DNA of 64,000 nt from Paenibacillus whitsoniae (GCF_003955665.1 NZ_RXHU01000033.1:16598-80597), one strand, 5' to 3'; positions 17,660-26,387 are shown, counted from the stretch's first letter. Program-made: numbers and translations. The notes: generated from the letters alone by a model not told the origin.

Positions 17660-19861
17660 TTAGTAGTCCTCCCACTCCTGTTTGGCAAGAATTTTGCCGG
17701 ATTTCTGTAGTTCGTGGCGAATCGAACGGATGATGTGTCCCATGTTGATGGACACGCCCGCCTCCGCAGCCAGAAACGCCGAGGACAGCACCACGTTCTT
17801 AATATTTCCCCCGGCAATCTCGTAGCGCTGCGCCAAATATTTGAAGTCGACTTCGTCGCTGAGCGGCGCGGACGGCGGGAACATGGAACGCCATATTTTC
17901 TCCCGATACTCGCTGTCCGGAAACGGAAATTTGATAACATAATTGATCCGCCGCAGAAACGCTTCATCAATGTTGTTCAGCAGGTTCGTCGCCAGCACGG
18001 TGATGCCCTGGTATTCCTCCATCTTTTGCAGCAAATAGGCCGTCTCGATGTTCGCATACTTGTCATGCGAGTCCTTCACTTCCGACCGCTTGCCGAAGAG
18101 GGCATCCGTCTCGTCAAAGAACAGCACGGCATTGCTCATCTGCGCCTCGGTAAAAATCTCGTGGAGATTCTTCTCCGTCTCCCCGATGTACTTGGAGATG
18201 ACCTGGGACAGGTCCACCTTGTACAGTTCCAGCTGCAGGTCGCCGGCGACGACCTGCGCCGACATCGTCTTCCCGGTGCCCGGCGGGCCGGCGAACAGCA
18301 TGCTGAGCCCCTTGCCGTAGGCCAGCTTCTTCTCAAATCCCCACTCGCTGTAAACGACACCGCGATATTTCACCTGGTTGCAGGCGTTGCGCAGCTGATC
18401 CTTCTGCTCCGGTGCGAGGATGACATCCTCCCACTTGTAGCGCGGCTCGATGCGCGTCGCCTTGCGCTCCAGTTTGTGCTGCACCTGCTGGTAGCACGCC
18501 CGATAAAGCGCGTCGCTGCGCAGCGACGCGCCGGGCTCTCCGGCAGGGGCCTCGCCCTGCCAGGCCGAATAGCCGCGCGCGAGCTCAAGCGCGCGCCGGA
18601 TCTGACCCGGGGTGAAGCGGAATTTGCCGCTCATCACCCGGGGGTCCAGCCCTGCGCCGACGCCGAGCTCATCGGCGTACGTGCGCCACAACCGTTCCCG
18701 CTCCCGCTCGTCGGGAACGGGCAGTTCATGCTCAAGGAGGAGCCGCTCCTTGGGCTTCCAGCTCAGCCGGTGATGCGCACCGGCCAGCAAAAACACGGTG
18801 CCGCCGTAGCCGTCCAGCACCTCGTGGAACTTCGCGAGCCGCTGCTGGGCGGCGAGATCCGGCTCTTCGGGGTAGAGCTGTTCCAGGCGCGTGAAGCACA
18901 GCATCGCCTGGTGCAGGATCGCTTCGCGCACGATGACGCGGATGCGCTCCTCGAAGTGCTCCGCGTGCAGAGTTACCTCCGCGAGATCGGCCACGAGCAG
19001 CGGCCGGTTGAAGTGGCGGCTGAGATGCTGCACGTGCAGCTTTTTGCCGGCGCCGGCGTTCCCCCACAGGTGGAAGGCCAAGCGCTTCCGCTGCTCGAGC
19101 GGCTGTTCCAGCGCCTCCGTGATGAACCGCCGCAGGCGCTCCTGAAAGTCCGCCTGCACGAGCAAAGGCGGGATCGCCTCGTCCGGGTAGACGATGGCGA
19201 CGCCCGGCTTCAGCTTCGGATCGAGCTCGCCAGAATCCAGCAGGAAGGCGATGATCCGCTTATCCAGCTGCACCGCCCTGGAAAGCAGCGTAGGGCCGTT
19301 CATTTCAAGCAGCTCGCGGTTCAACAAATAGCGCGCCAGCCGGCCCTCCGGCAACTGAAACGTCGCCCGCGCCGCACGCATGTCCTCCGGCGTGCGGCAG
19401 GCGACCTGCAGCGCGAGGCTGACGTTTGGCGTTTTGGCTGTCAAATCGTCCTGCAAAAATCCGAAAATCCGTTCATACTTCCGGTCAAGCTCTACCGCCA
19501 GCGCCAGCAGCACGACCCGCTCCTCGATCGGGGAGAGGCCGAATACCTGTGTCAGATAGGCCAGCGGCAGAAAAACGCCCTGACGGCGGCTCTCTTCGCG
19601 TCTGGCCGCAATTGCCTGCTCCATATCCCGGATGGCGGCCAGATAGCCGGCATCCTCCTCCTCCAGGTAATCATACAAATCGGCCCCGCCGATCAGGCGG
19701 AGAAACTCGTCTTCCGACACAAACATCCCGCGAAAAGAATCCGTCTGCGGATCCGGCGTCAGGAGCTGACGTTTCCGGTAGATCAGCTCCAGCTTTTTTT
19801 CGAGCAGCGACAGCTCGTCCTTGTAATGCTCCCAGGCATGTCCATATTGATATGCAGCCAT
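17660..19861 (-). CDS. eCIS AAA+ ATPase (Afp15/Pvc15-like)
   Basis: A 733-residue ATPase with an unusual layout common to eCIS ATPases: an N-terminal helical region, a degenerate AAA module, then an active one. In the second module Walker A is FAGPPGTGKTMSAQ (about residues 522-535) and Walker B is AVLFFDETDALFGKRSEVKD (about 580). The first P-loop, LWGNAGAGKKL (about 265-275), has Lys in place of the essential Thr/Ser, so it probably does not hydrolyse ATP. eCIS ATPases are needed for particle assembly or cargo loading in Afp/PVC. The ATG follows GGCAGGAGGATT. It is transcribed divergently from the GGDEF gene and ends in its own terminator. Confidence 0.92.
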   Translation of the reverse strand: MAAYQYGHAWEHYKDELSLLEKKLELIYRKRQLLTPDPQTDSFRGMFVSEDEFLRLIGGADLYDYLEEEDAGYLAAIRDMEQAIAARREESRRQGVFLPLAYLTQVFGLSPIEERVVLLALAVELDRKYERIFGFLQDDLTAKTPNVSLALQVACRTPEDMRAARATFQLPEGRLARYLLNRELLEMNGPTLLSRAVQLDKRIIAFLLDSGELDPKLKPGVAIVYPDEAIPPLLVQADFQERLRRFITEALEQPLEQRKRLAFHLWGNAGAGKKLHVQHLSRHFNRPLLVADLAEVTLHAEHFEERIRVIVREAILHQAMLCFTRLEQLYPEEPDLAAQQRLAKFHEVLDGYGGTVFLLAGAHHRLSWKPKERLLLEHELPVPDERERERLWRTYADELGVGAGLDPRVMSGKFRFTPGQIRRALELARGYSAWQGEAPAGEPGASLRSDALYRACYQQVQHKLERKATRIEPRYKWEDVILAPEQKDQLRNACNQVKYRGVVYSEWGFEKKLAYGKGLSMLFAGPPGTGKTMSAQVVAGDLQLELYKVDLSQVISKYIGETEKNLHEIFTEAQMSNAVLFFDETDALFGKRSEVKDSHDKYANIETAYLLQKMEEYQGITVLATNLLNNIDEAFLRRINYVIKFPFPDSEYREKIWRSMFPPSAPLSDEVDFKYLAQRYEIAGGNIKNVVLSSAFLAAEAGVSINMGHIIRSIRHELQKSGKILAKQEWEDY

Positions 19862-19942
19862 AATCCTCCTGCCGACGTCTTTCTATCATTTTTTCCTGTA
19901 AACGCCTATTGCCAAATTCAATTAACTCATCTACTAAACTAC

Positions 19943-19972
19943 TTGCTAAATGAGGGTGGAATTCTTTACAAT
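19943..19972 (+). promoter_or_regulatory. Possible promoter of the GGDEF gene
   Basis: TTGCTA (19943-19948) and TACAAT (19967-19972) are separated by 18 bases, 62 bases before the GGDEF start. The match is moderate. Confidence 0.45.
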
Positions 19973-20034
19973 ATTCCTATAAGGTGCCAACAAGCACATG
20001 ACCCATGCCCTGAAAGGAACGTGGCCTCCCCTTA

Positions 20035-21135
20035 ATGGAACAAATCCCTGCTCATGATCCTGTTTGGAATCGCAAACTGATTTCCATGCTTTGGTGGATT
20101 TTGCTTACTTATGAAGTCGCTTCATTGCTCAGCCTGCTCGTGGAAATCGTGCAAGGCGAGAACTGGCGGCAAACCCTTCTACCGTTTCACGTTATCCCGA
20201 CCGTTTTCCAGCTTGGCATCATGGGAGTCGGCTATCTTGCTATTCATAGATTAAAATCCTACAGTGATTTTATCATGATTATATGGACGATGACCATGGC
20301 CTGTGTGTTTATCCTCAGTATTCCGGAGTTGTCGAACAACTACGCGGTGCTATGTATACCGATTCTACTTTCTTCTATATATTTCCAGAAAAAATATATC
20401 GTCTTTGCCTCCAGTCTCGGCATCGCCTGCTTTCTGACGCTCACACTGGTGCAGACCTTCTCCGGCATTCAGGTAACCGCTTTTGATGTGATCGTCGGTT
20501 TGACGGTAATGCTGGCGACGACGCTGCTCTGCTTCTCGATTATGGAGCGAGGACTGACGCTGATGCAGAAATTAAAGGAATCCGTCGTCCGCGAGCAGGA
20601 TTTGCTGATTCGCAATGTCATGATCGATCGCCTCTCCAAAGTGGACGCACTGACGGAATTATTTAACCACCGTTCGTTCCAGGAGCACGCGGATCACCTG
20701 ATCTCGCACATTCCGCACGATACGCCGCTGGAGCTGGCACTCATGGATATTGACAATTTCAAGCTGATTAACGATACGTACGGCCACTGGGTGGGCGATG
20801 TCGTCCTCAAGACGGTCGGTTCGCTCATTCAAGAGGTGCTCGGCCCTGACGATATGTCGTTCCGTTACGGGGGTGAGGAGTTCGCCGTGCTGTTCGTGGG
20901 CAAGTCGGCGCAAGAAGTACTGGGGATCTGCGAAAAAATGATGGCGCTCATCCGATCCACCGTCATCCCGGAAATGCCTGGACACAAGTTGACGATGAGC
21001 ATCGGCGTCGCCACCTACAACCGCAACACGATGAAAAAAGCGTGGTTCCAGCTTGTCGACGAATGCCTGTACAAGGCGAAGCGGAACGGCAAAGACTGCA
21101 TTTATCGGCATCAGGCGGAGCCCCATGTGAGCTAA
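20035..21135 (+). CDS. Membrane diguanylate cyclase (GGDEF domain)
   Basis: A 366-residue protein with about six hydrophobic segments in the first 190 residues and a C-terminal GGDEF domain. The active-site signature is RYGGEEF (about residue 277-283), which is compatible with diguanylate cyclase activity, making cyclic di-GMP. The inhibitory I-site RxxD that normally sits before it is absent (GPDD here), so product inhibition by that route is unlikely. The membrane part contains no recognised ligand domain. It starts 173 bases from the divergent eCIS ATPase gene; whether cyclic di-GMP affects the eCIS cannot be told from sequence. Confidence 0.9.
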   Translation: MEQIPAHDPVWNRKLISMLWWILLTYEVASLLSLLVEIVQGENWRQTLLPFHVIPTVFQLGIMGVGYLAIHRLKSYSDFIMIIWTMTMACVFILSIPELSNNYAVLCIPILLSSIYFQKKYIVFASSLGIACFLTLTLVQTFSGIQVTAFDVIVGLTVMLATTLLCFSIMERGLTLMQKLKESVVREQDLLIRNVMIDRLSKVDALTELFNHRSFQEHADHLISHIPHDTPLELALMDIDNFKLINDTYGHWVGDVVLKTVGSLIQEVLGPDDMSFRYGGEEFAVLFVGKSAQEVLGICEKMMALIRSTVIPEMPGHKLTMSIGVATYNRNTMKKAWFQLVDECLYKAKRNGKDCIYRHQAEPHVS

Positions 21136-21169
21136 ACCGCTGCAGGGAGCCTCGCATCAAAGAAAAACG

Positions 21170-21200
21170 CAAACACCCAGCCTCCACGGCTGGGTGTTCT
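21170..21200. terminator. Bidirectional terminator between GGDEF and oxidoreductase genes
   Basis: AACACCCAGCC and GGCTGGGTGTT form a perfect 11-bp stem with a five-base loop between convergent genes. T-rich tracts follow on both strands, better on the minus strand (TTTGCGTTTTTC). Confidence 0.85.
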
Positions 21201-21204
21201 GTTA

Positions 21205-22395
21205 TCACTTGGAGAAGGAAGCATTCATATCCTCCGACTCCACGCTGACAGCTTTCTTCTTGACATATTTCGAGCCCCGGATTCGCTCCTGCAACTGAGC
21301 CTCATAAGCATTGCCGTCCATCGGAAGCTCGACCGTTTGACGGGTGAAGGAGGACAGCATAATGGCATTCGCCAAGGTCAAGCCATGGATCCCTTCCGTT
21401 CCATGGGCAACCAGTTCCGCATCTCCGTGATGGATCGCACGGATGAACTGCTCGAACACCACAGGGTGGTTGCTGGGCACGTTCCGGTCCACTGGAATTT
21501 CAGTATACCACGTTTCAATATTATCAAACCTGGTGGGCGTATTTTGAATGTGATCGATCATCGAGACTCTGCCCTTATGCAGCACAAGTGTATCCTTCTC
21601 ATACACCAGGGTCCCATACTCACCTACGATTTCGAGGCGGTTGGTTCCCGGCGACTCCGCCGTCGTGACGATAAAATGGCCGACCATGCCGTTCTCATGC
21701 TCCAAATAAGCGGTGACCTCATCCTCCACCTCGATGTTGTGGTACTTGCCGATATGCGCGAAGCCGTGAACTTGCGCCGGCATGCCAAACAGCCACTGAT
21801 ACAAGTCCAGGTTATGCGGGCATTGATTGGTCAGTATCCCGCCACCTTCCCCAGCCCAGGTTGCGCGCCAGTCTCCGCTGTCGTAATACAGCTGGGAGCG
21901 GAACCACTTCGTATTGATCCACGTCGCCCGCATCAATCTGCCCAGCTCGCCGCTGGCCACAATGTCCTTCAGCTTGCGGTGGAACGGCAACGTTCTCTCC
22001 TGGAACATGATGCCGAATACCAGGCTCGGGTTCGCCGCTTTGGCTTCTTCGTAGGCGACGATCATCTTGGTCGCGTCGTTGATATGAACGGCAATAGGCT
22101 TCTCACACAGCACGTGCAGGCCCCTGCGGAAAGCTTCTATAGCAATCGGGGTATGGTCGTAATGCGGAACGCTGATAATGATCGCATTGAGCCCCGATTG
22201 GTCGAACATCTCATTCACATCGTAAAACGCGGTGGTGTTCAGTACAGCAGCGTATTCATCCGCCTTACTCCGGTCTATATCGCAGATCCCGACAACTTCA
22301 ACCTCTTCAGCCTCCTTCAAGATCGGAACATACATTCTAGTTCCGATCGCTCCCAGGCCGACGAGGCCTATTTTTACTTTTGGCGGTGCTCCCAT
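21205..22395 (-). CDS. Gfo/Idh/MocA-family NAD(P)-dependent oxidoreductase
   Basis: A 396-residue sugar-type dehydrogenase. The N-terminal Rossmann fold shows KIGLVGLGAIGTRMYVPIL and the conserved catalytic-site lysine motif CEKPIAV; the C-terminal domain has GGGILTNQCPHNLDLYQWL with the usual catalytic His/Asp neighbourhood. Substrates in this family are sugars, inositols and their derivatives; the specific one is unknown. AAAGGAG precedes the ATG at 22395. It is divergent from a sugar isomerase gene at 22639, and the two probably act in one sugar-modification pathway under the AraC-type regulator that follows. Confidence 0.9.
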   Translation of the reverse strand: MGAPPKVKIGLVGLGAIGTRMYVPILKEAEEVEVVGICDIDRSKADEYAAVLNTTAFYDVNEMFDQSGLNAIIISVPHYDHTPIAIEAFRRGLHVLCEKPIAVHINDATKMIVAYEEAKAANPSLVFGIMFQERTLPFHRKLKDIVASGELGRLMRATWINTKWFRSQLYYDSGDWRATWAGEGGGILTNQCPHNLDLYQWLFGMPAQVHGFAHIGKYHNIEVEDEVTAYLEHENGMVGHFIVTTAESPGTNRLEIVGEYGTLVYEKDTLVLHKGRVSMIDHIQNTPTRFDNIETWYTEIPVDRNVPSNHPVVFEQFIRAIHHGDAELVAHGTEGIHGLTLANAIMLSSFTRQTVELPMDGNAYEAQLQERIRGSKYVKKKAVSVESEDMNASFSK

Positions 22396-22638
22396 GGTCG
22401 GACACTCCTTTAAATAAAGTGATTTGCTGATGCTTATTCTCTATTCTAGTGTGCTTCGACAAACGGCCCCATCCATTATCTTTGGACAAAGGTAGACTAT
22501 TTTTCGTTTCTCACACTTGCCCCAAAATGTCCAAAAATACGCTATATCCTTCTGAAAATAGTGGATATTCTCTCCCCGCCCGGCTTGCTAAGCTAGAAGA
22601 TGATCAGCTAAAAGCCATCTATATTACGGAGGAGATCC

Positions 22639-23445
22639 ATGATGAAAATTGCCTTTCAAACTTTGGCAACCCCGAATTGGACGTGGGAGCACACGTTACA
22701 TGAAGCGAAGTGTTTGGGCTTTGACGGTATTGAGCTTAGAGGAGTCGAGGGTGAAATGTATCTTCCGCGTGCACGCCCGTTTCTTTCGGAGAATCTGGAA
22801 CAAACCATCCGAGGTCTGGAGGAGCATGGGTTGGAAATATGCTGCCTCGATACGTCCTGCTCGTTCCATCAACCGGATAAGTATGTCGATGCCATTCAGG
22901 AAGGGAAGGATTCGATTGATCTGGCGGTGAAGCTGAAGACGCCGTATATCCGGGTGTTCGGTGACCGGCTGCCGCAGGAGGTTGCTGCTCAAGATACGAT
23001 AGCCAGCATTGCCGCCGGACTGACCGAGCTGGGGCGCTATGCGGAAGGAACGGGCGTTAAGGTGCTCCTGGAAACGCACGGCGATATCAACAATTACACG
23101 GTGATTACCGCCATCCTGGAGCAAACGGCGAGCACCGCCGTAGGGGTCTTGTGGGATTTTGAACATCCCTATTTGCACGGGGAAGAACCCGAGGCTACCT
23201 GGGCGCAGCTGGCTCGCTATATCAAGCATACGCATGTGAAGGACGCGATCAAGCACGAAACAGGCAAAACCCTCACACTGATCGGCGAAGGAGAAGTTCC
23301 TGTAGCCAGAATCATAGGCTTACTGAAGGAGAATGGCTACAACGGTTGGCTGTCGCTGGAATATGAGAAGAAATGGGTTCCAACCCTTGAGGAGCCTGAG
23401 GTCTCGCTGCCGGCTTATATGGCGTTTATTCAAAAGCACTTGTAA
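22639..23445 (+). CDS. Sugar phosphate isomerase/epimerase (AP endonuclease 2-like TIM barrel)
   Basis: A 268-residue xylose-isomerase-like TIM barrel. Typical metal-ligand segments are KVLLETHGDINN (Glu), VLWDFEHPYLHGEEP (Asp, His), KHTHVKDA and WLSLEYEKKW (Glu). The family includes inosose dehydratases, hydroxypyruvate isomerases and sugar epimerases; the substrate cannot be assigned. The ATG at 22639 follows GGAGGAG at good spacing. It pairs divergently with the Gfo/Idh/MocA enzyme at 21205. Confidence 0.88.
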   Translation: MMKIAFQTLATPNWTWEHTLHEAKCLGFDGIELRGVEGEMYLPRARPFLSENLEQTIRGLEEHGLEICCLDTSCSFHQPDKYVDAIQEGKDSIDLAVKLKTPYIRVFGDRLPQEVAAQDTIASIAAGLTELGRYAEGTGVKVLLETHGDINNYTVITAILEQTASTAVGVLWDFEHPYLHGEEPEATWAQLARYIKHTHVKDAIKHETGKTLTLIGEGEVPVARIIGLLKENGYNGWLSLEYEKKWVPTLEEPEVSLPAYMAFIQKHL

Positions 23446-23458
23446 GTTCGCACGAATA

Positions 23459-23503
23459 CAAACAGGGCTGTTCCCAATATAGGGGACGGTCCTGTTTGTT
23501 TTG
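23459..23503 (+). terminator. Terminator after the sugar isomerase gene
   Basis: AAACAGGGCTGTTCCC pairs imperfectly with GGGGACGGTCCTGTTT, followed by GTTTTGG, 14 bases after the isomerase stop. Confidence 0.7.
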
Positions 23504-23577
23504 GAGAAAAGCATCCGGATGTCCAAGCTTATGGTAAAATCAAGAAGAACCGCGCTATCGCAAAGGAGTACGCCAAC

Positions 23578-24486
23578 GTGTCCTATTATCGGTATAAAGA
23601 ATTTATGGACGAGCAGTTTCCATTCAAAATCGCCGTCAAAAACAATGCCGCCCTTCTCGGCAACCGGCAGCATGCCCATGAATATTTTCAAATCTGCTAT
23701 GTGATCAAAGGGACTGCCCTTCATAATGTCAACGGAATGAAAGCTACGCTCATCAAAGGCGATTTGTTCTCCATCCCGCCTAACTATGAGCATCAGATCG
23801 AGCTGCTGGAGGGCAAAGAAGCCGAGATCGTCCATATCGATTTTATGCCGTACCTGCTCGATTCGAGCCTGCAAGGGCTGACCGACATGGAGAGCTTTGT
23901 CAACTTCGCGTTTATTCAGCCCTTTGTTGCTATGAACGACCGGCTGCTGCCCAAGCTTAATTTGACTTTTAACGGACAGCGGGAGACGGAGCAGTTGATC
24001 GCACGGATGTTGCAAGAGCGGGAACGTCAGCAGGACGGCTACACGTTGATGGTCAAATCCAATCTGCAGATGCTGCTCGTGATCGCGGGGCGCGAATATG
24101 CGGAATTTCTGGAACAAAGTGCGGAGAAGCAGCACGTTCAAGCGAACCGCAAGCATTTTGAAAAAGCGGTCGACTACATCGAAAGTCATTATATGCATGA
24201 AATCAAGCTGCAGGACGCTGCCGCCCAAGCGACGATGTCTCCCGCTTATTTCAGCACGATGTTTAAGCTGCTCAAGGGCAAATCGTTCATCGAATATGTG
24301 AATGACATCCGCCTTTCCGAGGCCATGAAGCTGCTCAAACAAACCAGCCATAGTATTGAACAGATCTCCTACCGGATCGGCTTCAATCATTTGACCCATT
24401 TTCACCGTATGTTCAAGAAAACGACTGGACTTACGCCGGCTGAATACCGAAAGCAAAGCAAGCCGGATAACCCGGACCTATTGTGA
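23578..24486 (+). CDS. AraC-family transcriptional regulator with cupin-type sensor
   Basis: A 302-residue regulator. Residues about 15-110 look like an AraC cupin-type ligand domain (HAHEYFQICYVIKGTALHNV, KGDLFSIPPNYEHQIEL), and the last 100 residues carry two helix-turn-helix motifs ending in the family signature ISYRIGFNHLTHFHRMFKKT, TPAEYRKQ. The start is a GTG at 23578 with AAGGAG nine bases upstream. It follows the sugar isomerase gene after a terminator and probably regulates that pair. The ligand is unknown. Confidence 0.9.
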   Translation: MSYYRYKEFMDEQFPFKIAVKNNAALLGNRQHAHEYFQICYVIKGTALHNVNGMKATLIKGDLFSIPPNYEHQIELLEGKEAEIVHIDFMPYLLDSSLQGLTDMESFVNFAFIQPFVAMNDRLLPKLNLTFNGQRETEQLIARMLQERERQQDGYTLMVKSNLQMLLVIAGREYAEFLEQSAEKQHVQANRKHFEKAVDYIESHYMHEIKLQDAAAQATMSPAYFSTMFKLLKGKSFIEYVNDIRLSEAMKLLKQTSHSIEQISYRIGFNHLTHFHRMFKKTTGLTPAEYRKQSKPDNPDLL

Positions 24487-24498
24487 CGCTAGATTCCG

Positions 24499-24526
24499 CT
24501 GCGGCCCGGTGCCGTGGTTTTTTTTT
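24499..24526 (+). terminator. Terminator after the AraC gene
   Basis: A seven-base stem CTGCGGC/GCCGTGG (two wobble pairs) is followed by nine Ts. Confidence 0.6.
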
Positions 24527-24594
24527 ACATACAAGCGAGTGAAAAAGAAAATTCTGGCACATACTAACCAAAATTTGCAATTGAGGTGATTCGT

Positions 24595-25242
24595 ATGTGT
24601 CATTCCATCGCCATTTTGGCTGAGGTACAGGATGTCATGAAGCAGTTTCGTGTAGATCGGCTGCTGTCGTATAATTCCACCCGTTACGAGGTGAAACCTA
24701 CCGAATCGGTTTCTGCCATCATGGTTAACCGTAAAGGCGAACGAATTTTGGACGAGTTCCGTTGGGGGCTGATGCCTTTTTGGGCTAGAGAGGCGGTGTG
24801 CGGAGAGCGGGATTCCATCTTCAGCAACCCCACGTTTGAACGCATTGTGCGCAAGCAACGGTGTCTCATTCCATGCAGCGGCTTCTATATCGGCGTTCCC
24901 GAGGGCAAAGACACGACATGGATCCGGGTCAAAATGCGCAGCGGCAACTTCGCCATCGCTGGCTTGTACGACGTGTGGCGCGCCCCGTCGGGCGAGGAGG
25001 AGCTTCGCACCTGCATGATGCTGATGACGGAAGCAAACGATGTCGTCCTTCCATATCAGCGCAGCATGCCGGCGATTCTGGACAGCGAGCAAGCCGAAGC
25101 TTGGCTTGCGCCGGAGCAAAAAGACAGCCGCCAGCTGCGCTCGCTGCTCCGCCCGGTCGACGATCTGCTGATGGTGTCCAGTCTCCTGGGCTCCGCCCAG
25201 GAGAAACTGGACATCAGCGCAGATGTGGGTGTGCTGGCGTAG
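24595..25242 (+). CDS. SRAP (YedK/HMCES/YoqW-like) family protein with degenerate active site
   Basis: A 215-residue SRAP protein. In this family Cys2, exposed after Met removal, forms a covalent adduct with abasic sites in single-stranded DNA; the ATG at 24595 gives Met-Cys, and GAGGTGA precedes it, so this start is chosen over the GTG at 24586. Core motifs are FRWGLMPFWA, RCLIPCSGFY and FAIAGLYDVW. However the usual NARAE segment is shortened to IFSNPTFE, the Glu of FYEW is Ile in FYIG, and the His before RMP is missing (PYQRSMP). The thiol is kept but the other catalytic residues are changed, so crosslinking or its reversal may be altered. Confidence 0.88.
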   Translation: MCHSIAILAEVQDVMKQFRVDRLLSYNSTRYEVKPTESVSAIMVNRKGERILDEFRWGLMPFWAREAVCGERDSIFSNPTFERIVRKQRCLIPCSGFYIGVPEGKDTTWIRVKMRSGNFAIAGLYDVWRAPSGEEELRTCMMLMTEANDVVLPYQRSMPAILDSEQAEAWLAPEQKDSRQLRSLLRPVDDLLMVSSLLGSAQEKLDISADVGVLA

Positions 25243-25263
25243 TTCCGCAGGCTGGCGTGAAGC

Positions 25264-25689
25264 TCAGCGTTTGGCGACAGGCGGCAATGCGCCGCCTTCG
25301 CCAATGATGCGTACGCCGTCAGCGCAGACGCCGTACGGCTCCCAGCGGCAGGTCGCGCACAAGTGATGGATGTCGGAGGGTTTCATCCGCTCCGCAACCT
25401 TTGCGCAAATGTCGGCCCAGCTCCGCTCCATGCCGACCTCCATGCCGACGACGGCGGCGATCTCCGCGTCGCGTGTGTACACCGTGCGGTTCTCGCAGTG
25501 CTGTTCACCCTCTATGGGATGAAACGCGCACAGGTCGTCCGGCCCCAACACGAGACGGATCATCGTCTCCGGCTCCTCGCGCAGCTGTTCGTAGACCGCC
25601 GTCATATTTTCGCAAAAGGCATCCGAATAGCCCATGCCTCTGTAGCCAAGCAGACAGAGCAAGTGATGGCCACGCAATTGAATAGGCAT
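25264..25689 (-). CDS. DUF1284 family protein
   Basis: A 141-residue protein of unknown function. The N-terminus MPIQLRGHHLLCLLGYRGMG and the spaced cysteines (ENMTAVY region, DDLCAF, HHLCATC, GVCADGV) are the DUF1284 pattern, suggesting a metal or Fe-S site. The start is the ATG at 25689 preceded by AAGGGAGG; the open frame extends upstream through a terminator and that extension is not coding. It is convergent with the SRAP gene and downstream of the Nudix gene. Confidence 0.85.
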   Translation of the reverse strand: MPIQLRGHHLLCLLGYRGMGYSDAFCENMTAVYEQLREEPETMIRLVLGPDDLCAFHPIEGEQHCENRTVYTRDAEIAAVVGMEVGMERSWADICAKVAERMKPSDIHHLCATCRWEPYGVCADGVRIIGEGGALPPVAKR

Positions 25690-25737
25690 CGCGATCCTCC
25701 CTTTCGATGTTATCTTGTACATTATATTCGCGCACAC

Positions 25738-25803
25738 ACCAAAAACAGACCTCGTCCACTTCAGCAGCCGACGCACGCCGGCCTCACGCGGATTAGGTCT
25801 GTT
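25738..25803 (-). terminator. Terminator after the Nudix gene
   Basis: AACAGACCT and AGGTCTGTT flank a GC-rich loop region, followed on the minus strand by TTTTTGG. Confidence 0.65.
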
Positions 25804-25811
25804 CTCGTTTT

Positions 25812-26387
25812 TTACCTTTGAGGCTCTGCCGGGGTGCGGAACAAGCCGTAGCCGTCCATTTTGACAATAGGCTCTTTATCTGCCAACAGACCTTCCCCTT
25901 CGGAATTCAGCGCCACATCGATCAGCCATTTCGTAAAATCGGCCACCGGCATCGACGCCATCTCCTCGAGGGAGTAAAAGCCCGCTGCGTCCACTTCGAC
26001 CCCGTCCGGCTGAGGTGTCCCCCCGATATATTCCATCTCGAATGCAATATAGACATTGTGAATGCTTCGCGGCAAATCCCGTACGGCGACAAGGCGCGCC
26101 ACTTTCGCTTCCACACTGGCTTCCTCCATCACTTCGCGTTCGATCGTATCCGAAATAAGCTCATGCTGCTCAATGTAACCACCAGGGTTTGTCCAGCGTC
26201 CTTTGCCCGGCTCTTGCGCTCGCCTGACGAGCAGGATTTTACCTTCATTCATGACTAAAGCGCCGACACCGATGCTATAATTCCCCCAGTGCACAAAGGT
26301 ACATACCGTACAAGCCCGGCGTACCGTGCCGTCGATGTCGCGGCTTTCCATTTCTGCCCCGCAGTTCATGCAAAATTTGGCTTCCAT
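25812..26387 (-). CDS. Nudix hydrolase with N-terminal zinc ribbon
   Basis: A 191-residue protein. The first 35 residues hold a zinc ribbon (CMNCGAEM and CTVCTFVHW), followed by a Nudix domain with box GGYIEQHELISDTIERE then VMEEASV; the usual Gly near the box end is Ser. The layout recalls NADH pyrophosphatase-like and ADP-ribose-type Nudix enzymes, which hydrolyse nucleoside diphosphates linked to another group. The substrate is not assignable. Length is normal for this zinc-ribbon group. Confidence 0.88.
   Translation of the reverse strand: MEAKFCMNCGAEMESRDIDGTVRRACTVCTFVHWGNYSIGVGALVMNEGKILLVRRAQEPGKGRWTNPGGYIEQHELISDTIEREVMEEASVEAKVARLVAVRDLPRSIHNVYIAFEMEYIGGTPQPDGVEVDAAGFYSLEEMASMPVADFTKWLIDVALNSEGEGLLADKEPIVKMDGYGLFRTPAEPQR

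Noticed and set aside
17581..17970. Separate small gene overlapping the end of the AAA+ ATPase
   Set aside because: It is in another frame of the ATPase coding sequence and extends into the terminator; no family resemblance.
1..19861. Prophage
   Set aside because: No head, portal, terminase, integrase or lysis genes are present, and the DUF4255 protein, eCIS-type AAA+ ATPase and DUF6760-like protein are eCIS markers.
17714..20035. Plus-strand 773-codon open frame opposite the AAA+ ATPase
   Set aside because: It is the antisense of a clear AAA+ gene with Walker motifs; long antisense frames are common in GC-rich coding sequence, and no motif or ribosome site supports it.
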